A stretch of 9,356 bases of DNA. Origin: Gammaproteobacteria bacterium. GTDB taxonomy: Bacteria > Pseudomonadota > Gammaproteobacteria > Steroidobacterales > SZUA-146. Made by a program: the position numbers and the translations under genes. The stretch is taken from assembly GCA_003228965.1 (NCBI GenBank), contig QIGP01000447.1, forward strand, positions 1 to 9,356. The letters run 5' to 3'. Position 1 is the first letter of the stretch, and the number at the start of each line of letters is the position of its first letter. Under the pieces are notes generated by a model. That model was not told the origin of the DNA and did no database searches. It saw only the letters and a list, made by a program, of their open reading frames with translations. Of the stretch, positions 1 through 5,693 are shown piece after piece.

Positions 1-90
1 AGCTACGGCTATGTCCCGGCGGGCGATCAGCACAACTGCCCACACCACAGCGGCGATAAATTCCATCAACTCATGAATAATGCAGGCTAG
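1..90 (+). CDS. C-terminal tail of an unidentified protein (partial, uncertain)
   Basis: A reading frame is open from the left edge to a TAG at 88-90. It encodes 29 residues ending in QLMNNAG, with mostly G/C third positions. The stop lies 6 nt before the anmK ATG, spacing typical of co-transcribed genes, and this is the main reason to prefer this strand. I do not recognise the tail. In related bacteria anmK often follows an M23 peptidase gene, but nothing here shows an M23 motif. An alternative on the opposite strand is an ATG at 66-64 that opens to the left edge and encodes a hydrophobic start (MEFIAAVVWAVVLIARRD), which would be a divergent membrane protein. Its ribosome binding site is poor (GAG only 3 nt from the ATG). 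The window is too short here to decide. Confidence 0.4.
   Translation, partial: SYGYVPAGDQHNCPHHSGDKFHQLMNNAG
72..90. repeat. Left copy of the inverted repeat flanking anmK
   Basis: This 19-nt segment matches the reverse complement of 1328-1346 at 18 of 19 positions; the only difference is one transition. It ends at the stop codon of the upstream reading frame, just before the anmK ribosome binding site. Its last ten bases (TGCAGGCTAG) also recur in direct orientation at 1349-1358. It is seen directly in the sequence; its function is unknown. Confidence 0.75.
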
Positions 91-96
91 GCTGCT

Positions 97-1275
97 ATGA
101 GCAAATTGTACGTCGGCTCGATATGTGGAACGAGCCTCGATGGTATTGATGTTGCGCTAGTTGAATTTCCGTCGGCCTCGAGTGCGCGTGTCATCAACTA
201 CGCCTCGGCTCCTCTTGGCACCCGATTGTCTACCGCCATGCGTGCCATTGTGTTCAACGGCGCCACCTGCGACGCCCTTACATACGGCCAGCTAGATCAA
301 CAGTTTGGCATTGCCATCGCTAAAGCCATCAACGAATTGCTCCAGAGTAACAGCGTGTCTTCGGACAAAATAACGGCAATTGGTTCGCACGGCATTAACC
401 TGCTCCATGCCCCGGACGAAGACATTCCCGTTACGCTCCAAATCGGCGACCCTAACCAAATTGTACGACTCACCGGCATTACAACCGTGGCCGATTTTCG
501 CCGACGCGACGTGGCGCTAGGTGGGCAAGGCGCTCCGCTTGCACCTGCGTTTCACGCCTGCGTATTTGCCGACCGTAACGAAACGAGGGTCGTGCTGAAT
601 CTGGGTGGCATCGCCAACATCACCGTTTTAAAACCAGGTGAACCTGTAATCGGATTCGATACTGGCCCGGCGAACGGCTTGCTCGATGCGTGGTATGTCG
701 AACATCACCCGAATAATGCACCCAGGCAAACTGACTCTCCCACTAGTGACAACACTGAGCTTAGCCGCGTGAATTACGACGCTTTTGATCGAAACGGCCA
801 CTGGGCATCGGGCGGCGGCGTAAACCAGACTCTACTCAAGTTACTGGCAAGCGACGACTACTTTTCACGACCGGCTCCGAAAAGCACAGGTAAGGAACAT
901 TTCAACTATGCCTGGCTTAAGAAGCATATGAGGACACTACCCAACGTCCCAAACACGCAAGACGTGCAAGCCACCTTGGCAGAACTAACCGCACGCACGG
1001 TTTGTGCAAGCATTCGGGCACATGCTCCGAACGTGGGGTCACTGCTGGTCTGTGGTGGTGGCGCGCACAATGACGATATAATTGAGCGACTGCGTGCAGA
1101 ACTGCCAGGCACGAAGGTTGCAACCACTGAAACGCTTGGCGTAGCACCCGACCACGTTGAAGCCGCCGCTTTTGCGTGGCTTGCCAAGCGCACGCTGGCT
1201 CACGAGAGCGGCAATGTATCCAGTGTCACTGGCGCTTCAGCCGACACAATATTGGGTGGCGTTTACTTTACGTGA
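97..1275 (+). CDS. anmK: Anhydro-N-acetylmuramic acid kinase
   Basis: AnmK is a cytoplasmic ATP-dependent enzyme that cleaves and phosphorylates 1,6-anhydro-MurNAc to MurNAc-6-phosphate, which MurQ then processes in peptidoglycan recycling. The N-terminus carries the phosphate-binding signature IGTSLDGIDV-like (GTSLDGIDVAL at residues 11-21; Met is commoner than Leu). GSHG is at 97-100, the ADFRRRDVALGGQGAPLAP block at 132-150, LNLGGIANIT at 168-177, and GFDTGPAN at 186-193, where Asp188 matches the family's general-base aspartate. A nucleotide-binding glycine run, VCGGGAHN, is at 318-325. The protein has 392 residues, longer than the usual 360-370, because of a polar insert at about residues 204-227 between the LLDAW helix and the DRNG segment. 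The start is ATG with AGG 5 nt upstream. Unlike the commoner arrangement, the gene is separated from erpA and on the other strand. It is flanked by inverted repeats at 72-90 and 1328-1346. Confidence 0.95.
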   Translation: MSKLYVGSICGTSLDGIDVALVEFPSASSARVINYASAPLGTRLSTAMRAIVFNGATCDALTYGQLDQQFGIAIAKAINELLQSNSVSSDKITAIGSHGINLLHAPDEDIPVTLQIGDPNQIVRLTGITTVADFRRRDVALGGQGAPLAPAFHACVFADRNETRVVLNLGGIANITVLKPGEPVIGFDTGPANGLLDAWYVEHHPNNAPRQTDSPTSDNTELSRVNYDAFDRNGHWASGGGVNQTLLKLLASDDYFSRPAPKSTGKEHFNYAWLKKHMRTLPNVPNTQDVQATLAELTARTVCASIRAHAPNVGSLLVCGGGAHNDDIIERLRAELPGTKVATTETLGVAPDHVEAAAFAWLAKRTLAHESGNVSSVTGASADTILGGVYFT

Positions 1276-1286
1276 TATTTGGCGCG

Positions 1287-1317
1287 TAGACTGTGGCCCT
1301 AACAGACAAGCTATAAA
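1287..1317 (+). promoter_or_regulatory. Possible sigma-70 promoter for the DUF1348 gene
   Basis: TATAAA at 1312-1317 resembles a -10 element. The best -35 candidate is TAGACT at 1287-1292 (4 of 6 matches), but the spacer is 19 nt, longer than ideal. Transcription would begin near 1324, just ahead of the strong hairpin, placing the hairpin in the 5' leader. This is a weak prediction by eye. Confidence 0.25.
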
Positions 1318-1326
1318 ACGCCACAC

Positions 1327-1359
1327 TCTAGCCTGCACTATTCATGCGTGCAGGCTAGA
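1327..1359 (+). promoter_or_regulatory. Perfect 12-bp-stem hairpin between anmK and the DUF1348 gene
   Basis: Arms 1327-1338 and 1348-1359 are perfectly complementary around a 9-nt loop (TATTCATGC). No T-run follows on the + strand (the next bases are TCTTACG), so it is not a canonical intrinsic terminator. It lies 18 nt upstream of the DUF1348 start codon and just before its ribosome binding site. It could be a leader structure, an mRNA-stabilising 3' end for anmK, or a protein-binding palindrome. Confidence 0.6.
1328..1346. repeat. Right copy of the inverted repeat flanking anmK
   Basis: This is the reverse-complement partner of 72-90 (18 of 19 positions). It also forms most of the left arm and part of the loop of the hairpin at 1327-1359, so three related 10-12 nt units surround anmK: one before it and two after it. 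Confidence 0.75.
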
Positions 1360-1377
1360 TCTTACGAGAGAAACATC

Positions 1378-1851
1378 ATGGCTCAGGAATCACGCCCACC
1401 CTTTCCCCCATTTACAGAAGAAACGGCTGCTCAAAAAATTCGCGCCGCCGAAGACGGCTGGAACGGACGCGCCCCTTCAAAAGTAGCTCTTGCCTACACT
1501 CCGGCCAGTGTTTGGCGAAACCGTAGTGAGTTCATTCAAGGGCGCGAGCAAATTGTTGAGTTTTTAACGACTAAATGGGCCAAAGAGCTCGACTACCGAT
1601 TAATTAAAGAACTGTGGGCCACAAGCGGCAACCGCATTGCTGTACGTTTTGCCTACGAAAGTCGTGACGTAAACGGTAACTGGTCTCGTTCATACGGCAA
1701 CGAGAACTGGGAATTTAACGAACACGGTTTAATGCAGCTTCGTATTGCGAGCATTAATGATTTGGCCATTCGAGAAAGCGAGCGCAAGTTTCACTGGCCA
1801 TCGGGTCGCAGGCCAGACGATCATCCAGGGCTTACTGAGTTGGGTTTGTAA
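1378..1851 (+). CDS. DUF1348 / NTF2-like (SnoaL-fold) family protein
   Basis: The 157-residue protein is a full-length member of the DUF1348 family, small cytosolic proteins with the cone-shaped NTF2-like fold. Characteristic segments are the [20 protein letters not shown] start (residues 6-25), WNGR at 28-31, [16 protein letters not shown] at 37-52, the [16 protein letters not shown] helix and strand, and RFAYE followed by [10 protein letters not shown]. No biochemical activity is established for the family, and I assign none. NTF2-like folds often hold a ligand pocket or catalytic site. I chose the ATG at 1378 because GAGAG lies 7 nt upstream and the family starts here. An in-frame GTG at 1348 falls inside the hairpin stem and would add ten unrelated residues. 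The gene is on the same strand as anmK, 102 nt downstream, possibly with its own promoter. Confidence 0.9.
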   Translation: MAQESRPPFPPFTEETAAQKIRAAEDGWNGRAPSKVALAYTPASVWRNRSEFIQGREQIVEFLTTKWAKELDYRLIKELWATSGNRIAVRFAYESRDVNGNWSRSYGNENWEFNEHGLMQLRIASINDLAIRESERKFHWPSGRRPDDHPGLTELGL

Positions 1852-1874
1852 AATATTCCCGTAGTCGATCTTTG

Positions 1875-1909
1875 GGATGAGCTTGCCAAGGTTAAACAAG
1901 CTACCATCC
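1875..1909. terminator. Possible bidirectional hairpin between convergent genes
   Basis: GGATG at 1875-1879 pairs with CATCC at 1905-1909, and AGCTTG at 1880-1885 pairs with CAAGCT at 1897-1902, with a 2-nt bulge and an 11-nt loop. It sits between the + strand DUF1348 stop (1851) and the - strand peptide stop (1917), where a shared terminator is expected. Neither side has a T-tract, so it is only a moderate candidate. Confidence 0.4.
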
Positions 1910-1916
1910 GTCGCGT

Positions 1917-2063
1917 CTAACCAATAAGTCCAACGGAAAGCTGAGCCACAATGGCTGCAACCTCCGACTCAGGAGTACCGGTACCCGCATACACCAGCCC
2001 CACCACCATCAGCATGACGATGAATAAAAACCCGAAACGGACTATTCTTGATGACTGTTTCAT
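1917..2063 (-). CDS. Short single-pass membrane or secreted peptide (48 aa), unknown function
   Basis: The peptide has a basic N-terminus (MKQSSRIVR), a hydrophobic stretch at about residues 10-25 (FGFLFIVMLMVVGLVY), then AGTGTPESE, a small hydrophobic segment (VAAIVAQLSV) and the ending GLIG. The first part reads as a signal peptide or single membrane anchor; AxA-type cleavage near VYAG is possible but not clear. The start is well supported: GAGGAG lies 6 nt upstream of the ATG. The frame stays open further upstream to about 2270, but that extension lacks a plausible start signal and its residues look non-coding. There is no Cys, so it is not a lipoprotein. I do not recognise a family. It stands alone, convergent with the DUF1348 gene and about 200 nt after the DUF4332 gene. 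Confidence 0.6.
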   Translation of the reverse strand: MKQSSRIVRFGFLFIVMLMVVGLVYAGTGTPESEVAAIVAQLSVGLIG

Positions 2064-2131
2064 GCCGATCTCCTCGAACGCCGCTAACTCTGCACCCATT
2101 GCAGAAGGCGTTGAGGTTAAGATCGCACACC

Positions 2132-2281
2132 GCGGCTGAATCGAAACTGAACGAGCAGTCCGTCGCCCGCAATGCGGCTGAATTAAATTTTGCCGCCTAT
2201 CCGGAGCTGTAGGAATGACTTCGGCTTGGCCGCTCCCACAATAAAGGTTGAAGGCTACTGTGGAATTCAATCGCGGCTGAA
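2132..2281. repeat. Three direct copies of GCGGCTGAA
   Basis: The 9-mer GCGGCTGAA occurs at 2132-2140, 2174-2182 and 2273-2281 on the + strand. The first two are in the gene-free gap 2064-2266; the third overlaps the 3' end of the DUF4332 gene. The motif is also a half-site seen in REP-type palindromes (CGGCTGAAGCCG-like), so these may be degraded REP halves. Apart from these and the palindrome, the gap shows no gene. Its part nearest 2063 carries only the ribosome binding site of the short peptide. Confidence 0.4.
2208..2240. repeat. REP-like imperfect palindrome
   Basis: On the - strand this begins TGTGGGAGCGGCC and ends TTCCTACA, giving a 33-nt imperfect inverted repeat. As - strand RNA it pairs better than as + strand RNA, because three of the mismatches become G-U pairs. 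The TGTGGGAGCGGC core resembles intergenic REP elements well known in Pseudomonas and relatives. It lies just after the DUF4332 gene, a usual place for REPs, which may stabilise mRNA or bind proteins. Only this one copy can be seen, so repetition in the genome is not shown. Confidence 0.45.
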
Positions 2282-2929
2282 GCTGTCCACCCAGGCTTCA
2301 AGCTGTTGACGCGTTGGAGTAGCGTCAATGCGGGATTCTTTCTCGTTCAGATTCTGTAGCTTATGTGCTACCGACTCAGGGTTGCGAGTAGCCAGGTCTT
2401 TGCTCGAGTTAATGCCTGCATACACCAGAAACTCCGCCATTTCCGGCGTCATATTGTCGAGACTCAATAAGTCCGCCATTCGGGCCCATTTATTGACCAC
2501 GAAATCTTCTAACTGAAGCTCGTCGGCCAGACTCTCCCGCGTTTTTTTGCTGGAGGTCGCCTCACGAAGCTCCGCCACGCTCGTAATGCCGTGACTACTG
2601 AGCGCTTTTACGTTTTTGTCGACCATACCCACGAGGTGGCTAATCTGGAACTCGCTACTGGCCACGCCGGTGGCGTCCTGCGCCTCGAGAGTTTGCTCTT
2701 TGAACCCGACGTCTGCAGAAGCGGCCTCTTCACCTGGGTCGGACAAATCGCTATCCGCCGCGCCCACAGCTTCGCGAACCTCAATTGATCCTGCCCTTTT
2801 GTCACCGCGTGAACGTTCAAGCCAGCGTCCGATAAACACGCCCACCAGCACGCCTAGCGCGGCTGCGAGGGCAAACCACAAGAATGGCTGCTCGGACAAA
2901 TAAAGAGACTGGAATTCGGAAACGGTCAT
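2267..2929 (-). CDS. Membrane-anchored DUF4332 (helix-hairpin-helix) protein
   Basis: The protein is 220 residues from the ATG. An N-terminal membrane helix (about residues 17-36, FLWFALAAALGVLVGVFIG) is followed by a basic RWLERSRGDKR cytoplasmic flank. An acidic Ala/Glu/Asp-rich linker spans about residues 45-90. The C-terminal domain (about 93-210) has two helical repeats, each resembling a helix-hairpin-helix unit: LSSHGITSVAELREA and LVYAGINSSKDLATR. This matches the DUF4332 type, related to DNA-binding HhH domains, though DNA binding is not shown for this protein. I prefer the ATG at 2929 over an in-frame TTG at 2965; the ATG has only a weak GAG 9 nt upstream. The gene lies downstream of ppx, separated by a probable terminator at 3021-3053, so it likely has its own promoter. 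Its role is unknown. Confidence 0.75.
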   Translation of the reverse strand: MTVSEFQSLYLSEQPFLWFALAAALGVLVGVFIGRWLERSRGDKRAGSIEVREAVGAADSDLSDPGEEAASADVGFKEQTLEAQDATGVASSEFQISHLVGMVDKNVKALSSHGITSVAELREATSSKKTRESLADELQLEDFVVNKWARMADLLSLDNMTPEMAEFLVYAGINSSKDLATRNPESVAHKLQNLNEKESRIDATPTRQQLEAWVDSFSRD

Positions 2930-3020
2930 ACTGAGTTGCTCATTGTGAAAGTCGAGAGTGTACAACCATCGTCAAATCAGGTCAGCTGTTTTAGACTATC
3001 GATTTACGCGTTGCAGACTA

Positions 3021-3053
3021 CTAAAAAGACACAACGCCGACAGCAGCATTGTG
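3021..3053 (-). terminator. Rho-independent terminator after ppx
   Basis: On the - strand CACAATGC (3053-3046) pairs with GCGTTGTG (3037-3030) through eight pairs including one wobble, with an 8-nt loop. It is followed directly by TCTTTTTAG. It begins 17 nt after the ppx stop codon, the expected place. The stem is only moderately GC-rich. Confidence 0.7.
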
Positions 3054-3069
3054 GACTACGCGGCGACGT

Positions 3070-4581
3070 TTAACTGTAGGTAAAGGTGACACCAAGTTCC
3101 GGCAGCTTCTCGGACTCGTGTTTAAGCACGGCCCGAGTCAACGGAAACTCTTCGAGCCAGTCGCCTGGGAACTCCAGGTGCAAGTCGTTGCCTTGCGTTG
3201 TCGCCGTGAACGGCGGAAGTTCGCCCTCGTTGCGTCCGCGAACAAGCGCCGCTCCAATTCGAAAAATGGCCAATAGTCTAGGCAAGTAGTCGCGCCACGG
3301 CGACTGTTCGGCCAACGCAGGAAGTTCAAGAATACGCCCACGGTGGCCTTCTACCAGCCAGGCTAGCAGGCTCTGACCTTCGCGCGAAAAGCCGGGTAAG
3401 TCTGCGTGGCGAATGACGTAGCCGCCGTGCCGGTGGTAGTGTGAATGGGCTATCCCCAAGCCGATTTCGTGGAGTCGCGAGCTCCAGCGCATCAAACGCT
3501 TTGACTTGCCCTGCGGTAAACCCCACGACGTGCGCACCTGCTTCAAAAGGTTTGCCGATACCGCACCGAGGCGAAGAGCCTGCTCTCTGTCGACATCGTA
3601 TTTTCTGGCAAGAAGCTTAACGCTACGTTCCCGGGCATCTTCACCAGACCAGTGGCCAATGGTGTCGTACAGCAAACCTTCGCGCAGCGCGTAGTCGGCC
3701 ACATGCATGGTCTCAATATCCAGAGTTTTGAACACACGCTCAAGAACCACTAACCCTCCCAAAAACACAGGCCGCCGTTTTTCAGTGAGCTCCGGGTGGG
3801 AAAACTGGTCAATATGATCCAATGCGCGCACTTCTGACACCAGGTGTTTAAGCGCTTTACGCTGAATGCCCAGCGACCCGTCGCGGCTGTGAAGAATGGC
3901 TCCGATGGTGCGGATGGTGCCTGAACTTCCGTAAGCCTCTCGCCAACCCAGGCTTTTCAATGGCTCCTTTATCGGGCTAATTTCAAACTCTACGGCCAAC
4001 CGCGCAGCTTGCCAGATTTGCGGCGTGATTTTACCGTCAGGAAAAAACCTTTTACTAATGCCCACACAGCCCATAAACAAACTGTACATGCGCTCGGCCT
4101 CGAACTGCCGACCAATAGCAAATTCCGTGCTACCGCCGCCAATGTCGATGACCAGACGTCGCTTCGTTGAGGACGGCACGGCGTGAGCAACGCCCAGGTA
4201 CACCAGACGCGCTTCTTCAAGGCCCGAGATAACTTCGATTGGGTGGCCAAGGGCCACTTCAGCGTCTTTGAGAAAGCTTCCGATATTACGCGCCCGGCGC
4301 AAGGTGTTGGTGCCGGCAACGGCGACGTCGTTGGGATCAAAGGAATTGAGACGCTCGCCGAATCGGGCCAGGCACTCAAGCGCTCTTTGCTGAACCAAAG
4401 GGCCGAGATTAAGCTTGTCATCGAGACCGTCGGCCAACCGCACCATTTCACGCAGGCGATCGAGCAGAATCAGATGCCCGTCTTCGTAACGGGCAACCAC
4501 CATATGGAAGCTGTTAGAACCAAGGTCGACTGCCGCAAGGACCCGTGGGCCCGGAGCATCGGCAGCAGCGTTGGCAGTCAC
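3070..4581 (-). CDS. ppx: Exopolyphosphatase (Ppx/GppA family)
   Basis: Ppx removes terminal phosphate from inorganic polyphosphate and is usually cytoplasmic or membrane-associated; relatives (GppA) hydrolyse pppGpp. The 503 residues are close to E. coli Ppx (about 513). The actin-like ATPase fold is evident: phosphate-1 motif AAVDLGSNSFHMVVAR at residues 16-31, TNTLRRARN at 91-99, SGLEEARLVYLG at 119-130 with the catalytic-type Glu, phosphate-2 motif VIDIGGGSTEF at 144-154, and GSSGTIRTIG at 218-227. A C-terminal HD-like helical domain (about 315-500) contains LHEIGLGIAHSHYHRHGGY, typical of long Ppx enzymes. The start is GTG at 4581; no ATG or GTG lies in frame between it and the erpA stop, and the ribosome binding site is weak. 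The gene follows erpA by 54 nt on the same strand, so co-transcription is likely. The length and second domain favour Ppx, but a GppA role cannot be excluded. Confidence 0.93.
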   Translation of the reverse strand: MTANAAADAPGPRVLAAVDLGSNSFHMVVARYEDGHLILLDRLREMVRLADGLDDKLNLGPLVQQRALECLARFGERLNSFDPNDVAVAGTNTLRRARNIGSFLKDAEVALGHPIEVISGLEEARLVYLGVAHAVPSSTKRRLVIDIGGGSTEFAIGRQFEAERMYSLFMGCVGISKRFFPDGKITPQIWQAARLAVEFEISPIKEPLKSLGWREAYGSSGTIRTIGAILHSRDGSLGIQRKALKHLVSEVRALDHIDQFSHPELTEKRRPVFLGGLVVLERVFKTLDIETMHVADYALREGLLYDTIGHWSGEDARERSVKLLARKYDVDREQALRLGAVSANLLKQVRTSWGLPQGKSKRLMRWSSRLHEIGLGIAHSHYHRHGGYVIRHADLPGFSREGQSLLAWLVEGHRGRILELPALAEQSPWRDYLPRLLAIFRIGAALVRGRNEGELPPFTATTQGNDLHLEFPGDWLEEFPLTRAVLKHESEKLPELGVTFTYS

Positions 4582-4635
4582 TCGCTTAGAGAGGCAGTCG
4601 TGGCCACATGGGCGGCACGATCGGGCAGACCATGA

Positions 4636-5004
4636 TCAGGCGGAGAACGATGAGCCGCAGCCACAGGTCGTAGTGGCATTTGGATTGCGGATAATAAATT
4701 GAGCTCCGCGAATGTCTTCCTGATAGTCGATTTCGGCACCCATTAAATACTGGATGCTCATTGGGTCTACCAGAAGCGTGACACCGTCGTTTTCTACTTT
4801 GGAGTCGCCGTCTTCTTCTTTTTCGTCAAAGGTAAATCCGTATTGAAAGCCTGAACAACCGCCGCCCGTGATATATACACGGAGCTTAAGCGCTGGATTT
4901 TGCTCTTCAGCAATCAGCTCACCGACTTTTGCCGCTGCCGCATCGGTAAAAACCAAAGGGTTCGGAGCGCCTACGGGAGCTGCATTAGTAATCTGTTGTT
5001 CCAT
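4636..5004 (-). CDS. erpA: Iron-sulfur cluster insertion protein ErpA (A-type carrier)
   Basis: ErpA carries Fe-S clusters from the Isc or Suf assembly machinery to apo-proteins such as those of isoprenoid synthesis. The 122 residues fit the family (about 114-120). The three conserved ligand cysteines are present: Cys50 in [13 protein letters not shown], and Cys114 and Cys116 in [12 protein letters not shown] at the C-terminus. The second-half sequence [22 protein letters not shown] is typical of ErpA rather than IscA. The start is ATG at 5004 with AAGAGA about 9-10 nt upstream. The gene lies in a minus-strand series, 221 nt after the bactofilin gene and 54 nt before ppx. An AT-rich stretch just upstream (minus strand AAGAATATATG) could hold its own -10 element, but I could not match a good -35. 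No convincing IscR site was found. Confidence 0.96.
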   Translation of the reverse strand: MEQQITNAAPVGAPNPLVFTDAAAAKVGELIAEEQNPALKLRVYITGGGCSGFQYGFTFDEKEEDGDSKVENDGVTLLVDPMSIQYLMGAEIDYQEDIRGAQFIIRNPNATTTCGCGSSFSA

Positions 5005-5179
5005 GTTCTACATTCTCTTGGGAGTCATATATTCTTGCGCGTTCTACTACTAACTATGGTGCCAAAGACGCCACGTTTCAACAGCCGCGCGACCACAAAT
5101 ACACGGTTTGCCGCCACTCGCTTACGTTTGGCTGGTATAAAGCCTCGCCGACCCTGCCCAAGCGCCATACTCCGGCCCT

Positions 5180-5224
5180 TATCTGCGCCGCAGATACACA
5201 CTTCAAGCAAGTTATCCTGGATAA
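5180..5224. terminator. Two small palindromes after the bactofilin gene (possible terminator)
   Basis: TATCTGC at 5180-5186 and GCAGATA at 5190-5196 form a perfect 7-bp stem with a 3-nt loop. TTATCC at 5212-5217 and GGATAA at 5219-5224 form a 6-bp palindrome around one base. Both lie just downstream of the bactofilin stop (5226-5228) on the minus strand. Neither has a T-tract, so termination is uncertain; they could equally mark an operator ahead of erpA. The rest of the 5005-5225 gap shows no gene I can support. Confidence 0.3.
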
Positions 5225-5225
5225 A

Positions 5226-5684
5226 TCAGGCGGATTTGCTGCCAGGCACCTGAACCAGCTCGTCGTCAACTATCTTCACTTTGGTAGGGTTAATCAGAGC
5301 CGGCTGACCAACAGGTTCGTGAATCAGTTTACCATTGATTTCAGCACCAATCGCCATCTCGATGAGGTTGTAAAAGACGTTACCAATAACGCGAGCGTTG
5401 GCACCAAGCTCAACACGCTCTTTGGCCGATACGTCGCCTTTCACGGTACCGTCAAGAATCACCTGAGGCACACTGACTGCACCTTCCACAACGCCGTTTT
5501 CGCTTATGCGAAGCACAGAGTTCGATTCAAGTTCAGCTTGAATGTTACCTTTAATGTACCCGTCAATATGTAGACCACCGCGAAACTCCATGTCGCCGTT
5601 GACACGAGTGCTCGACCCAATAAAGGTGTCGATGTTCGCTGTGGGTTTAGGTGGCTTACGCTTGTCTTTTCTTCTGCCTAACAT
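5226..5684 (-). CDS. Bactofilin (polymer-forming cytoskeletal protein, DUF583)
   Basis: Bactofilins self-assemble without nucleotide into filaments or sheets and scaffold cell-shape, envelope or polarity functions. The protein is 152 residues. A short basic, proline-rich N-terminus (LGRRKDKRKPPKP) is followed by the core at about residues 18-125. The core has repeated right-handed beta-helix turns: GDMEFRGGLHIDGYIKGNI, a VLRISENGVVEGAV turn, QVILDGTVKGDV, ERVELGANARVIGNV and EMAIGAEINGKL. A polar tail ends in a VQVPGSKSA-like segment. The start is well set: AGGAG lies 6 nt before the ATG at 5684. This Shine-Dalgarno contains the stop codon of the DUF6776-type gene upstream, so the two are translationally adjacent and surely one operon. 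Confidence 0.95.
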   Translation of the reverse strand: MLGRRKDKRKPPKPTANIDTFIGSSTRVNGDMEFRGGLHIDGYIKGNIQAELESNSVLRISENGVVEGAVSVPQVILDGTVKGDVSAKERVELGANARVIGNVFYNLIEMAIGAEINGKLIHEPVGQPALINPTKVKIVDDELVQVPGSKSA

Positions 5685-5693
5685 ACCTTTCTC

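Noticed and set aside
1348..1377. Upstream GTG start for the DUF1348 protein
   Set aside because: It would begin inside the hairpin arm, has no ribosome binding site, and adds residues not typical of the family.
2064..2270. N-terminal extension of the short peptide frame up to 2270
   Set aside because: The strong GAGGAG at the 2063 ATG fixes the start. The upstream part runs through the REP-like palindrome and looks non-coding.
3990..4635. Long reading frames inside ppx on both strands
   Set aside because: They are shadows of the ppx coding sequence; their products show no family features while the ppx frame carries all the conserved motifs.
5095..5115. Possible IscR type-2 site upstream of erpA
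   Set aside because: A CC...GG arrangement (AACCGTGTATTTGTGGT on the minus strand) is present, but the spacing is three bases too short for the known motif.
5025..5210. Arg/Lys-rich 61-residue minus-strand reading frame between bactofilin and erpA
   Set aside because: It needs a TTG start without a ribosome binding site, has low-complexity basic composition, and resembles no family I recognise. It probably arises by chance in the gap.
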